From Solibacillus sp. FSL R5-0449 (GTDB taxonomy: Bacteria; Bacillota; Bacilli; Bacillales_A; Planococcaceae): 64,000 nucleotides of DNA. The position numbers and the translations under genes are program-made. The stretch spans positions 1,340,001-1,404,000 of the forward strand of contig NZ_CP150239.1 of NCBI RefSeq assembly GCF_037975215.1, written 5' to 3'. Positions 6,663 through 16,307 of this stretch are shown one piece after another; the first letter of the stretch is position 1, and every line of letters begins with the position of its first letter. Under the pieces are notes generated by a model. The model did no database searches. It saw nothing but the letters and a program-made list of their open reading frames with translations, and had not been told where the DNA came from.

Positions 6663-8591
6663 ATGAATAGAAAGAGTGATTACAAGGTGAAAAACTTAGT
6701 AAAAAATAAAAGCTTAGTAAACAATTTTCTCGGGATTTTCGTTCTTGCTGTTTTAATGCTTTGGGCGAAAACCTACATTACACAAGTAACGCAGTTTAAG
6801 TTGGGCGTAGAAGGACCACTCCAGCAGTTTCTTTTATTAATTAACCCATTAGGTTCTGCGGTACTATTTTTAGCAGTTGCTTTCCTGTTTAAAGGAAAAA
6901 GAAAGCTGACTGCATTGATCATCATCTATACTTTGATGACATTTCTATTATTTGCAAATGCTGTATATTATCGTTTCTTCAGCGATTTTATTACGCTTCC
7001 AACAGTTTCTCAAACACAAAACTTTGGGGATTTGGGCGGCAGTGTATTAACATTATTAAAACCAACTGATTTATTATTTTTTGTAGATATTTTTGTATTG
7101 ATTTATATTCGTTTTTCAAAGAAAATTAATTTCCAATCCGGTAAAATCGGATTCAAAATGCCTGCAGCAGTTATAGCGGCGGCAATTGTATTATCTATTG
7201 TCAACTTGCAATTAGCGGAAGCGGACCGCCCGGATTTATTGAGCCGTGGCTTTGACCGCAGTTATATTGTGAAATACTTAGGTATGTACAATTATACAAT
7301 CTATGATTCAGTTAAAACGTATGAGGCATCTGCAGAACGTGCTTCGGCAGACAGCAGTGATATTGCGGAAATTATTAACTATACTAATTCATTTTCTGCT
7401 CAGCCAAACGAGAATTACTTCGGTAAAGCAAAAGATATGAACGTGATTTATTTGCATCTGGAATCTATGCAGTCATTTTTAATCGATTATGAACTTGATG
7501 GCGAACAAGTAACACCGTTTTTAAACTCATTAGTTAATAACGAAAACACGATGTATTTCGATAACTTTTATCATCAAACAGCACAGGGTAAAACATCCGA
7601 TGCTGAATTTATGCTAGAAAATTCATTGTTCGGTTTACCACAAGGTTCTGCCTTTATTACAAAAGGTCAAAATACGTTTGAAGCCGCACCGTCATTATTA
7701 AAAGACTATGGCTATACGTCTGCTGTGTTCCACGGGAATAACGGCAGCTTCTGGAACCGAAATATTATTTACAACCAATTTGGCTATGACGAGTTTTTTG
7801 ACGAAGGTTCTTATGATACAACCGATTCTAAAAACATGGCAGAGTACGGTTTAATGGATAAGCCATTCTTCGAGCAATCGGAAAGCTTGCTTGAAACATT
7901 GCCAGAGCCGTTCTATACAAAATTCATTACGGTTGCCCATCACTTCCCGTACAAGATCGACCAGGATTTAACGACGATCGGTAAGGCGACAACTGGCGAT
8001 ACAAGTGTCGATAATTATTTCCAGACAGCTCGATACGCCGATGAAGCGATTGAAGAGTTCTTTGCGTACTTAAAAGAATCCGGTCTTTATGAAAATACAA
8101 TGATCGTGATGTACGGTGACCATTACGGTATTTCCGATAACCACAATAAAGCGATGGAACAAATTATTGGTGAAGAAGTTACACCTGTTGTGAACGCTGA
8201 TTTACAGCGTGTACCGTTGTTTATTCATGTACCAGGCATGGAAGAAGGTGGCGTAAACCATACGTATGGCGGCCAAATTGACCTTCTTCCGACAGTACTG
8301 CATTTACTTGGTGTAGAAACGAAAAATAATATTCATTTTGGGACAGACCTTCTTTCTGAAGAACATAGCGAAATCGTTCCGTTCAGAAACGGTAATTTTG
8401 TCAGCCCGACGATTTATTCATTGGACGGCAAATATTACGATCCGAAAACAGGCGAAGCGCTTGATGAATCAAAACTAGAGACAGCAGATAAATTAAAAGC
8501 GATGGTAGAGGAAAAACTTCACTATTCCGACAAAGTCGTAAATGGGGATTTATTGCGCTTCCATTCCACAGACGGAAGTATAAATGATTAA
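6663..8591 (+). CDS. ltaS: LTA synthase family sulfatase-fold protein
   Basis: LtaS polymerises glycerol phosphate from phosphatidylglycerol into lipoteichoic acid at the outer face of the membrane. The 642-aa protein has about five N-terminal membrane segments (residues 20-200), a linker, and an extracellular alkaline-phosphatase-like domain. The nucleophile is T311 in GKTSDAEF, corresponding to T300 of S. aureus LtaS. Metal ligands are visible in YLHLESMQSF, MYGDHYGIS and VAHHFPYK. It could instead be one of the LtaS paralogues (YfnI, YqgS, YvgJ), since Bacillales often have several. Transcribed alone. Confidence 0.92.
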   Translation: MNRKSDYKVKNLVKNKSLVNNFLGIFVLAVLMLWAKTYITQVTQFKLGVEGPLQQFLLLINPLGSAVLFLAVAFLFKGKRKLTALIIIYTLMTFLLFANAVYYRFFSDFITLPTVSQTQNFGDLGGSVLTLLKPTDLLFFVDIFVLIYIRFSKKINFQSGKIGFKMPAAVIAAAIVLSIVNLQLAEADRPDLLSRGFDRSYIVKYLGMYNYTIYDSVKTYEASAERASADSSDIAEIINYTNSFSAQPNENYFGKAKDMNVIYLHLESMQSFLIDYELDGEQVTPFLNSLVNNENTMYFDNFYHQTAQGKTSDAEFMLENSLFGLPQGSAFITKGQNTFEAAPSLLKDYGYTSAVFHGNNGSFWNRNIIYNQFGYDEFFDEGSYDTTDSKNMAEYGLMDKPFFEQSESLLETLPEPFYTKFITVAHHFPYKIDQDLTTIGKATTGDTSVDNYFQTARYADEAIEEFFAYLKESGLYENTMIVMYGDHYGISDNHNKAMEQIIGEEVTPVVNADLQRVPLFIHVPGMEEGGVNHTYGGQIDLLPTVLHLLGVETKNNIHFGTDLLSEEHSEIVPFRNGNFVSPTIYSLDGKYYDPKTGEALDESKLETADKLKAMVEEKLHYSDKVVNGDLLRFHSTDGSIND

Positions 8592-8624
8592 TTAAAACTG
8601 TATAAAATTAGATATATATTCACA

Positions 8625-8667
8625 GGCATCATCTTATTTGATTAATTCAAATGGATGATGCCTTTTT
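8625..8667 (+). terminator. Intrinsic terminator after the LTA synthase gene
   Basis: GGCATCATC pairs with GATGATGCC and is followed by TTTTTATT. The rest of the gap up to 9128 holds no convincing gene. Confidence 0.9.
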
Positions 8668-9128
8668 ATTATTATTTGAAAAATATTTATAAAAAATTTA
8701 GATGAAAAAAATACTTTTCAAATTAAAAGGAAATAGGGAGGGAACTCTATCTGATTCATAATAAATTACTGTCATATAAGAAGGTCGGTTTACATATGAA
8801 ACCATATATTTAACCTGTTAAATATCCGCCTTAATGATATGTTAACTTATACTGAAATTTTAAGTGAAATTGAAAATTGTTATTAGAACAATAACAATTT
8901 ATGGAGTAAGGTCGAATTTTACTATTTGAAAGTACTAATACGTTGAGAATATTTTCACTCCATTATCTATATAAATTAAAAGACAGATTATTAATTGCTT
9001 AATAGGTTGTAATCTTTTTGTACAAGCAACATATAGTGATTTTTGGGGAAGCGAAATGGTTTAGAGGTTTTACGAGGCAATCTAAATGATTTGCCGACAC
9101 CCAATTTATTTTAAGGGGGAATGTGTGA
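8668..9128. other. Long AT-rich gap before the catabolic cluster, with an inverted repeat
   Basis: No open reading frame with a ribosome binding site was found. A perfect 10-bp inverted repeat, AATTGTTATT and AATAACAATT around AGAAC, lies at 8875-8899 and could be an operator or hairpin. GGCAA and TTGCC spaced by 10 nt lie at 9076-9095, close to the first cluster gene. The cluster promoter must be here, but no clear pair of sigma-A boxes stands out. Confidence 0.5.
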
Positions 9129-10247
9129 ATGAGAGAAGCCGTAATCGTCGCTGCAACACGAACACCGGTAGGCAGAAGAAATGGTGTGTTGGCAGAAGTA
9201 CGGGCAGATGATCTAGCTGCAGATGTACTGGAGGATGTAGTAAAGCGTGCGGGAATCGAAAAGGAACTCGTGGAGGACATTATTTTTGGCTGTGTTACCC
9301 AAACATTGGAGCAAGGCGGAAATATTGCACGAATTGCCGCATTGATGGCAGGCTTTCCGATTGAAGTGCCCGGTGTCACGATTGACCGGCAATGCGGCTC
9401 GAGTTTACAGGCAGTGCATTTTGCGGCGCAAGCGATTATCGCAGGGGATATGGATATTGTAATCGCGGGTGGGATCGAAAGCATGAGCCGTGTACCGATG
9501 GGGTCGAATATGGAGGGCACGCGGAAAAGTGACCGTATTAAAAAATATGAGCTGATTCACCAAGGGTTATCCGCTGAGCGTATTGCTGAACAATGGCAGT
9601 TATCAGAGCAGGAGATTAATGAATATTCTGTGCTGAGCCAGCAGCGGGCCATTCAAGCAATTGAATCCGGTTATTTTGATGATGAGATTGTAGCGATCGG
9701 TAATGTAGCTACTGATGAGGGCCCAAGACCGGGAACGACTGTCGAAGTTCTGGAAGGTTTAAGAAAGCTGTTTAAAGAAGACGGAGTGATTTCTGCAGGA
9801 ACTTCATCACAAATGAGTGATGGTGCATCAGCTGTACTCATTATGTCGAGTGAAAAAGCGCAGGAACTTGGTGTGAAACCAATGGCGAAAATCATTGCAC
9901 GTACGGTTGTAGGATCTGACCCGACACTGATGCTGACAGGTCCAATAGAAGCGACAAAACGTGTCCTGGAAAAAGCAAACTTAACGATAGCGGATATGGA
10001 TACGTATGAAGTGAATGAAGCTTTTGCCCCGGTACCGATTGTTTGGGCAAAAGAGCTTGGCGCGGATTTGGAAAAACTGAATCCCGACGGTGGTGCAATT
10101 GCGTTAGGTCATCCACTTGGTGCAACAGGTACAAAATTATTGACGACGATGCTTTACCGCATGGAGCGTAATAACCAGCGCTACGGTTTGCTTGCAATTT
10201 GTGAAGGTATGGGCATGGCCAATGCAACAATTATTGAGAGAATTTAA
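9129..10247 (+). CDS. Acetyl-CoA C-acyltransferase (thiolase), first copy
   Basis: Thiolase cleaves 3-ketoacyl-CoA to acetyl-CoA and a shortened acyl-CoA. The acylated cysteine is C89 in DRQCGSS. The C-terminal base motifs are GHPLGATG (histidine) and CEGMGMA (second cysteine), and NEAFAP is present. At 372 aa it is about 20 residues shorter than the usual 390-400, the gap falling between the GIESMSR region and the lid. AGGGGGA lies ahead of the ATG. It is the first gene of the catabolic cluster. Degradative use is inferred from the neighbours. Confidence 0.92.
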   Translation: MREAVIVAATRTPVGRRNGVLAEVRADDLAADVLEDVVKRAGIEKELVEDIIFGCVTQTLEQGGNIARIAALMAGFPIEVPGVTIDRQCGSSLQAVHFAAQAIIAGDMDIVIAGGIESMSRVPMGSNMEGTRKSDRIKKYELIHQGLSAERIAEQWQLSEQEINEYSVLSQQRAIQAIESGYFDDEIVAIGNVATDEGPRPGTTVEVLEGLRKLFKEDGVISAGTSSQMSDGASAVLIMSSEKAQELGVKPMAKIIARTVVGSDPTLMLTGPIEATKRVLEKANLTIADMDTYEVNEAFAPVPIVWAKELGADLEKLNPDGGAIALGHPLGATGTKLLTTMLYRMERNNQRYGLLAICEGMGMANATIIERI

Positions 10248-10287
10248 ATAATAACGCTATCCTATTTTATAAAACTACGAAAAGATA

Positions 10288-10301
10288 TGTAATCGCTTTC
10301 A
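10288..10301. promoter_or_regulatory. Perfect cre site (CcpA box)
   Basis: TGTAATCGCTTTCA matches the cre consensus TGWNANCGNTNWCA at every fixed position. It lies in the 96-bp gap between the first thiolase and the first acyl-CoA dehydrogenase, where it could block transcription from the upstream promoter as a roadblock or cover an internal promoter. Catabolite repression of the cluster by CcpA follows from established Bacillales regulation, but is inferred here. Confidence 0.65.
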
Positions 10302-10343
10302 ATTGTAAGAAGTTAAAAATATAACGAAGAGAGAGTGAAATAT

Positions 10344-11519
10344 ATGAATAAAACATTGGCGAAAACTAGAAAAGCTTCCCGTGCGTTTTTTAATAATGAT
10401 CATATTATGTTCCGTGAATCTCTAAGAAAATTTGTGGAAAAAGAGATTGATCCATATTTTACACAATGGGAGCATGATCGCATCGTTCCGCGTGAACTTT
10501 GGACAAAGTTGGGGAGTCAGGGGTTCTTATGTCCAAGCGTCGAGGAAAAGTACGGCGGAATGGGCTTGGATTTTATTTTTGATATTGTGTTATCTGAAGA
10601 ATTGTCAAAAGTCGGTGGCGGTTTAAGCGGCATTGGTTTGCACAGTAATGTCGTAACGCCATATATCACTTCTTTTGGAACAGAAGAACAGAAGATGAAG
10701 TATCTTCCGAAGTTTGTAAGCGGTGAATGGATTTCAGCCATTGCCATGACAGAGCCTGGTGCGGGTTCGGACTTACAAAAAATGACGACAACGGCCGTTA
10801 AAGATGGCGACGACTATATTGTGAACGGTCAAAAAACGTTTATTACGAACGGAATACTTTCCGATGTCATCATCATCGCTTGTAAAACAGATCCAAAAGC
10901 GGTACCTGCACATAACGGAGTAAGCTTATTAATTATTGAAAGAGGGATGGAAGGTTTCTCGCGCGGCAGAAAATTAGACAAGGTTGGCATGCATAGCCAG
11001 GATACAGCAGAGCTTATTTTTGAAAACGTACGGGTTCCGGCGGAAAACCTTCTTGGTGAAGAAGGAAAAGGATTCTTGTATTTAATGCAAAAATTACAGC
11101 AAGAGCGTCTTCTGACAGCAGTAGGGGCGATTACTGCAGCAAAAGATATGCTCGACTTGACGCTGCAATATGTTAAAGAGCGTGAGGCGTTTGGCAAACC
11201 GATTGGTAAATTCCAAAATACACAATTTACACTGGCTGAAATTGCAACACAAGTACAAATCGGCCAAACATTTGTGGATGATTTAATCATCCGACACATG
11301 GAAGGTCAGGATATCGTGACAGAAGTATCAATGGCCAAATGGTGGATAACGGATATGGCCCGGAAAATTTCCGTAGAGTGCATGCAATTACATGGCGGCT
11401 ACGGATATATGGAAGAATACAAGATTGCGAGACGATTCCGTGATATTGCGGTTACACCAATTTTCGCCGGTTCCAACGAAATTATGAAGGTCATTATTGC
11501 CAAAAATCTAGGACTGTAA
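10344..11519 (+). CDS. Acyl-CoA dehydrogenase, first copy
   Basis: This FAD enzyme introduces the trans-2,3 double bond into acyl-CoA. The sequence carries AMTEPGAGSDL (flavin and substrate loop), KTFITNG, the REAFGKPIGKFQ segment, and the C-terminal MQLHGGYGYMEEY followed by GSNEIMK, all standard for the family. The protein is 391 aa. The ATG at 10344 has GAAGAGAG 8 nt upstream; an upstream in-frame GTG at 10335 lies inside that site and was not used. The catalytic Glu is in the MEEY segment. Chain-length preference is not readable. Confidence 0.93.
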   Translation: MNKTLAKTRKASRAFFNNDHIMFRESLRKFVEKEIDPYFTQWEHDRIVPRELWTKLGSQGFLCPSVEEKYGGMGLDFIFDIVLSEELSKVGGGLSGIGLHSNVVTPYITSFGTEEQKMKYLPKFVSGEWISAIAMTEPGAGSDLQKMTTTAVKDGDDYIVNGQKTFITNGILSDVIIIACKTDPKAVPAHNGVSLLIIERGMEGFSRGRKLDKVGMHSQDTAELIFENVRVPAENLLGEEGKGFLYLMQKLQQERLLTAVGAITAAKDMLDLTLQYVKEREAFGKPIGKFQNTQFTLAEIATQVQIGQTFVDDLIIRHMEGQDIVTEVSMAKWWITDMARKISVECMQLHGGYGYMEEYKIARRFRDIAVTPIFAGSNEIMKVIIAKNLGL

Positions 11520-11587
11520 TTAATCCGAAACGACTTCATCAAGTTTAAGCACATGATTCGTACTATGATTTTATGAGGTGGGATGAA

Positions 11588-12781
11588 ATGAAAAATGCCG
11601 TAATAATAGACTCTGTACGTACAGCGGTCGGTCGCATGGGCGAGACATTGAAAGATGTGGAAGTAGATTATCTCGCGGCAAAAGTGTTGGACGAAATTAC
11701 AGTTCGTACCGGAATCGACAAAAGTAAAGTCGATGAAGTCATTATCGGACAAGCGAAGCAAAGTACAGACTCACCCAATCTGGCACGCTTAGCCCTATTA
11801 CGTGCAGGCTTTCCTATTGAAATTACAGGTTATACCGTTCACCGGCAGTGCGGATCAGGTCTGCAGGCGATGAATAGCGGTGCCCAGCAAATAATGTGTG
11901 GACTGTCCGATATTATTATCGCTGGTGGCGCTGAAAGCATGAGCACTGCGCCGTACTATTTGCGGAATGTTCGCTATGGGTACGGGGCAGGAAACGGCGA
12001 AATTCTTGATTCCAATACGGAAAGTCAGCCTCGTGCTCAACCGATTGAAACATATGGCGCCTTAACGATGGGGATGACTGCCGAGAACTTGGCTGTAAAA
12101 TATTCGATTTCCCGAAGCGAACAAGATGAGTTCGCCTTAAGAAGCCAGGAAAATGCGAAAAGAGCGATCGAATCGGGACTGTTCGCGGATCAGATTGTCC
12201 CATTTGAAGTGAAGACGAAAAAGGGATCGGTTGAATTTAAAGTAGATGAGCATCCGAGGGAAACAACATTTGAAAAATTGTCCCAGTTAAAACCTGTTTT
12301 TAAAGAAAACGGCACAGTAACGGCCGGTAACACAAGTGGCCGTAATGATGGGGCAGGTGTGATCATCCTGATGTCGGAAGAAGCTGCTGCACAGTATGAT
12401 AAAAAGCCGAAAGCAAAAATTATTGCACAGGCTGTAGCGGGGGTTTCGCCTGAAATTATGGGAATCGGCCCTGCACCTGCAACTCGAAAAGCATTGAAAA
12501 TGGCGAATTTAACACTCGATCAAATCGGGTTGATTGAATTGAATGAAGCCTTTGCAGCGCAATCTTTAGCTGTCATTAAAGAACTTGGCATGGACGTAAA
12601 CCGTGTCAATGTGAATGGCGGGGCAATCGCACTGGGTCATCCAATAGGCGGCACAGGCGGTGTATTAATGACAAAGCTGCTTCATGAAATGGAAAGGCGC
12701 GGAGAAAAATACGGTTTAGTTACATTCTGTATCGGCGGCGGACTTGGTATTACGACAATTGTTGAAAACATGCAATTGTAA
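11588..12781 (+). CDS. Acetyl-CoA acetyltransferase / thiolase, second copy
   Basis: A full-length (397 aa) thiolase with the nucleophile C88 in HRQCGSG, then NEAFAAQ, the GHPIGGTG histidine loop, and the C-terminal CIGGGLG cysteine. The ATG at 11588 lies 5 nt after GAGGTGG; an in-frame ATG at 11573 precedes that site and is less likely. Unlike the first copy it has the long loop typical of AtoB/PhaA enzymes, so the two thiolases probably differ in chain-length range. Confidence 0.92.
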   Translation: MKNAVIIDSVRTAVGRMGETLKDVEVDYLAAKVLDEITVRTGIDKSKVDEVIIGQAKQSTDSPNLARLALLRAGFPIEITGYTVHRQCGSGLQAMNSGAQQIMCGLSDIIIAGGAESMSTAPYYLRNVRYGYGAGNGEILDSNTESQPRAQPIETYGALTMGMTAENLAVKYSISRSEQDEFALRSQENAKRAIESGLFADQIVPFEVKTKKGSVEFKVDEHPRETTFEKLSQLKPVFKENGTVTAGNTSGRNDGAGVIILMSEEAAAQYDKKPKAKIIAQAVAGVSPEIMGIGPAPATRKALKMANLTLDQIGLIELNEAFAAQSLAVIKELGMDVNRVNVNGGAIALGHPIGGTGGVLMTKLLHEMERRGEKYGLVTFCIGGGLGITTIVENMQL

Positions 12782-12801
12782 TATGTACTGGAGCTGATCA
12801 A

Positions 12802-14094
12802 ATGAACTTGATTAATACCGATTGGAAATCCCACTATACAAAAAAATGTACCACTGCAAAAAAAGCAATCCAGCTTATTGAATCCTCTCAAACAATATTT
12901 TTGGCACCGATGTGTAATGAACCTCAAGAACTTGTTGAAGAATTAATTCGTCAAAGGGCGCGTTTACAAGAGATTTTATTATATACCATCGTTTTAGGTA
13001 GTCCGTGCAAATATGCGGATCTATCATGTCAACCACACTTTACAATCCGAACATTTTTAAATTCATCCTTATTGAAAAAAGCACACCAAAATAATCATTG
13101 TGATTACATTCCTATGAATTTCTCAGACATCCCAAGATGGACCAAAGAAGAGAAAATTGATGTTGCACTAATCCAGGTTTCCAAGCCAAATGCAGACGGT
13201 TTTTGTAATCTCGGTCTTTCGGTAGATGTTGTGCAGACTTTAATAAAGGAAGCGACGGTTGTCATCGCGGAAGAAAACAGCCATCTTCCTTGGACATCCG
13301 GTGAAACGCTGGTCCATGTATCACAGATTGACTGTTTTGTTCCGTCTGACCGTCCGCTACTTACGATTCCAAACAGTCCACCAGCTGACGAAGATATAGC
13401 GATCGGCAATTACGTAGCTGCGCTGGTTCCCGATTATGCGACGATACAGGTCGGGGTTGGCAAGCTTGCTGGCAGTATTGTCCGGTCACTTCGGTCAAAA
13501 GTCGGGTTAGGAGTGCATTCGGGTTCGATTTCTGATGATATTATGGAGCTCATCAATCTAGGAGTCATTACAAACGAACGTAAAGAAATTAATCGTCACA
13601 AAACCGTATGTACAACACTTACCGGAACAAACGTTTTATATGACTTCTGTCATCACAATAAAAGCGTTGAACTGTATCCGGTCAGTTACACACATAATGC
13701 GGCAATAATTTCGAAAACAAGCAATTTCAATTCAATTAACTCGGCGCTGGAAATAAGTCTGTCAGGACAAATCAATGCCGAGCAAGTTGAGGACTCCTAT
13801 GTTGTGGCGGGAGTTGGCGGTCAAATGGATTTCATTCACGGTTCCAAACTTTCCCCTGGCGGAAGAGCGATTATTGCCCTGCCATCCACGGCGAAAAATG
13901 GTACGGAATCCCGGATAAAAGTTCACACAAAATACGTGACATCATTGAAGTCTGAAATCGACTATGTTGTCACAGAGTACGGTGTTGCCAAACTGTTCGG
14001 AAAGTCTTTAAGAGAACGGGCGGAAAGCTTGATTGCCATTGCGCATCCGAAGTTCCGGGCAGCTCTAACTGAACAATACAATCAATTCGTATAA
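12802..14094 (+). CDS. Acetyl-CoA hydrolase/transferase family protein, atypical active site
   Basis: Family members move CoA between acyl groups or hydrolyse acyl-CoA. The 430-aa protein has the N-terminal Rossmann-like domain, VSKPNADGFCNLG, the PDYATIQVGVGKLA strand-loop, and the C-terminal VVTEYGVAKLFGKS, all typical of the 4-hydroxybutyrate CoA-transferase group. At the position where that group has its catalytic glutamate (HTE or HSE), this protein has LGVHSGSISDD, with G241. It may use another residue, act as a hydrolase, or belong to a subgroup with this sequence. The gene begins 20 nt after the thiolase. Confidence 0.82.
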   Translation: MNLINTDWKSHYTKKCTTAKKAIQLIESSQTIFLAPMCNEPQELVEELIRQRARLQEILLYTIVLGSPCKYADLSCQPHFTIRTFLNSSLLKKAHQNNHCDYIPMNFSDIPRWTKEEKIDVALIQVSKPNADGFCNLGLSVDVVQTLIKEATVVIAEENSHLPWTSGETLVHVSQIDCFVPSDRPLLTIPNSPPADEDIAIGNYVAALVPDYATIQVGVGKLAGSIVRSLRSKVGLGVHSGSISDDIMELINLGVITNERKEINRHKTVCTTLTGTNVLYDFCHHNKSVELYPVSYTHNAAIISKTSNFNSINSALEISLSGQINAEQVEDSYVVAGVGGQMDFIHGSKLSPGGRAIIALPSTAKNGTESRIKVHTKYVTSLKSEIDYVVTEYGVAKLFGKSLRERAESLIAIAHPKFRAALTEQYNQFV

Positions 14095-14129
14095 AAAGAA
14101 AATCAGCCAAATAAGAAAGGGTGTTAACT

Positions 14130-15041
14130 GTGTCGAATTTAAAGGATAAAGTTGCAATCGTTACAGGTTCCGGTCGAGGCATTGGACGAGATATTGCCTT
14201 ACTTTTAGCAAAAGAAGGGGCAAAAGTTGTTGTCAATGATTTGGGCGGAGGATCAGACGGGCTAGGGAATGATACAAAAATTGCCGATGAAGTAGTACAG
14301 GAAATACAGGAACTTGGCGGAGAAGCTGTAGCCAACTATGATTCCGTTGCAGATTATGACTCCGCTTCCAATATTGTAGACACAGCGCTCTCAAGATTCG
14401 GACGCTTGGATATCGTCGTGAATAATGCAGGTATTTTACGTGACCGTATGCTATTTAAAATGAGCGAGGAAGAATGGGATGCCGTGATTGCGGTTCATTT
14501 AAAAGGTTCCTTCAATATGACGCGGGCAGCATCAACGATCTTTAAGGAGCAAAAAAGTGGACGCTTTATTCATTTCACTTCCACTTCAGGGTTAATCGGG
14601 AATGTGGGGCAAGCCAATTATTCTGCGGCCAAATTAGGAATTGTCGGGTTAAGTAAAAGCACGGCGCTGGATATGGCCAGATATAATGTCACATCGAATG
14701 CGATTGCCCCATTTGCATGGAGCCGATTAATCGGGACAATTCCTGCAGAGACAGAAGATGAAAAAGAGCGCGTGGAAAGACTGAAACAGCTTTCACCGGC
14801 TCATATTGCGCCATTAGTTGCTTTTTTGGCATCGGATGAAGCTGCCGATATTTCGGGTCAAATATTTGGTGTGCGAGGAAAAGAAATTATGGTATTTTCT
14901 CAGCCGCGCCCGATTCGCTCGGTATTCAATGCAAAAGGCTGGTCTGTTGATAGCTTAAGTGCAATTAAAGGATCGCTTCAATCAAGTTTTACACCGCTTG
15001 AAGGTAGTGCCCAAGTCTTTCCGTATGCTCCGTTAGTGTAA
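14130..15041 (+). CDS. SDR dehydrogenase, MFE-2/HSD17B4-like 3-hydroxyacyl-CoA dehydrogenase
   Basis: This short-chain dehydrogenase has the NAD site GSGRGIGRD, the VVVNDLGGG stretch characteristic of the dehydrogenase half of peroxisomal multifunctional enzyme 2, the NNAGILRDRM motif, and the catalytic Y164-x3-K168 in YSAAK. At 303 aa it is longer than a simple SDR, with the C-terminal extension seen in MFE-2 dehydrogenases. That group oxidises (3R)-hydroxyacyl-CoA. The start chosen is GTG 14130, nine bases after AGAAAGGG; a GTG at 14121 is too close. Pairing with the MaoC-type genes downstream fits R-specific beta-oxidation. Confidence 0.85.
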   Translation: MSNLKDKVAIVTGSGRGIGRDIALLLAKEGAKVVVNDLGGGSDGLGNDTKIADEVVQEIQELGGEAVANYDSVADYDSASNIVDTALSRFGRLDIVVNNAGILRDRMLFKMSEEEWDAVIAVHLKGSFNMTRAASTIFKEQKSGRFIHFTSTSGLIGNVGQANYSAAKLGIVGLSKSTALDMARYNVTSNAIAPFAWSRLIGTIPAETEDEKERVERLKQLSPAHIAPLVAFLASDEAADISGQIFGVRGKEIMVFSQPRPIRSVFNAKGWSVDSLSAIKGSLQSSFTPLEGSAQVFPYAPLV

Positions 15042-15076
15042 TTTTCTGGACTGCTAAATGGAAGGGAGAAAAAAAT

Positions 15077-16252
15077 ATGGACTTTCAGCTGCCACCCGAT
15101 TTACTTGAAATGAAAAAATCGATCCGGGATTTTATAGACAATGTAGTGGATCCACTTGCAGACCAGATTGACCGTGAAGACCGCATTCCAGAACATCTTA
15201 TGAAAATGTCGAAAGAGATGGGGTTATTCGGTCTAAGCATCCCTGCTGAATATGGCGGTACGGGTATTGATATGGTCGGGAAATGTAGTCTCTTTGAAGA
15301 AATCGGGCGCACATCGAATGGTTATATGACGGTAATTGGTGCCCACACCGGCATTGGGTCTGTCGGGATTGTGGAATTGGGGACAGAAGAGCAGAAGCGG
15401 AAATATTTACCGCGCTTGGCTTCAGGTGACATCATTGGTGCGTTTGCTTTAACCGAAACGACTGCCGGTTCCCATGCGGCGGCGCTAAAAACAACTGCTG
15501 TTCGTAAAGGGGACAAATATATACTAAATGGTGCAAAGCAATATATTACAAATGCCCCGATTGCAGGAGTTTTTACAGTGATGGCTGCGACCGATCCATC
15601 GAAAGGTGCAAAGGGGATCACTTCATTTCTCGTAGATAAAAGCGCTCCCGGTTTAATCATCGGTAAAACAGAAGAAAAAATGGGACTTCGCGGATCCCAT
15701 TCTTCTGAAATTTTCTTTGAGGATTGTGAAGTTCCGGTCGAAAATGTGCTTGGTGAAGAAGGATTAGGTTACGTTAATGCTTTAACCATTTTGGCAAATG
15801 GACGTGCAGGCCTCGCAGCGAGAAACTTAGGTTCGTCCCAAAAGCTATTTGAGTTATCCGTCAAATATGCGCATGAGCGTGAACAGTTCGGTAAACCAAT
15901 TTTTGAACAGCAAATCATTCAGCATTACTTGGCGGAAATGGCTTTGGATATCGAGACATTACGATCCTTTACGTACCGAGTAGCATGGATGGTGGACCAG
16001 GGGTTGAATGTCATGAAAGAGGCAGCGATGGCAAAGCTTTTAGGTTCGGAAATTTATAATCGCATTGCGGATAAAGCTGTTCAAATCCATGGTGGTCTCG
16101 GCTATATGAAAGATTTTCCTGTTGAAAGATTCTACCGGGATGCCCGTATTACAAAAATATATGAAGGTACATCCGAAATTCAAAAAAACATCATTGCTGC
16201 TCAAATTCATAAAGACTATATGAAGAAAGCACCGTCAGCAACGATGAATTAA
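15077..16252 (+). CDS. Acyl-CoA dehydrogenase, second copy
   Basis: This 391-aa flavoprotein has ALTETTAGSH, KQYITNAP, REQFGKPIFEQQ, IHGGLGYMKDF and the GTSEIQKNII C-terminus. The two copies in this cluster differ at the active-site loop (MTEPGAGSD in the first, LTETTAGSH here), so they probably take different substrates. GGGAG lies ahead of the ATG. Confidence 0.93.
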   Translation: MDFQLPPDLLEMKKSIRDFIDNVVDPLADQIDREDRIPEHLMKMSKEMGLFGLSIPAEYGGTGIDMVGKCSLFEEIGRTSNGYMTVIGAHTGIGSVGIVELGTEEQKRKYLPRLASGDIIGAFALTETTAGSHAAALKTTAVRKGDKYILNGAKQYITNAPIAGVFTVMAATDPSKGAKGITSFLVDKSAPGLIIGKTEEKMGLRGSHSSEIFFEDCEVPVENVLGEEGLGYVNALTILANGRAGLAARNLGSSQKLFELSVKYAHEREQFGKPIFEQQIIQHYLAEMALDIETLRSFTYRVAWMVDQGLNVMKEAAMAKLLGSEIYNRIADKAVQIHGGLGYMKDFPVERFYRDARITKIYEGTSEIQKNIIAAQIHKDYMKKAPSATMN

Positions 16253-16307
16253 CATATTTTAAATTATCTGAAAATATAGATAAATGAAGTTGAAGGAGGT
16301 GATTTTT

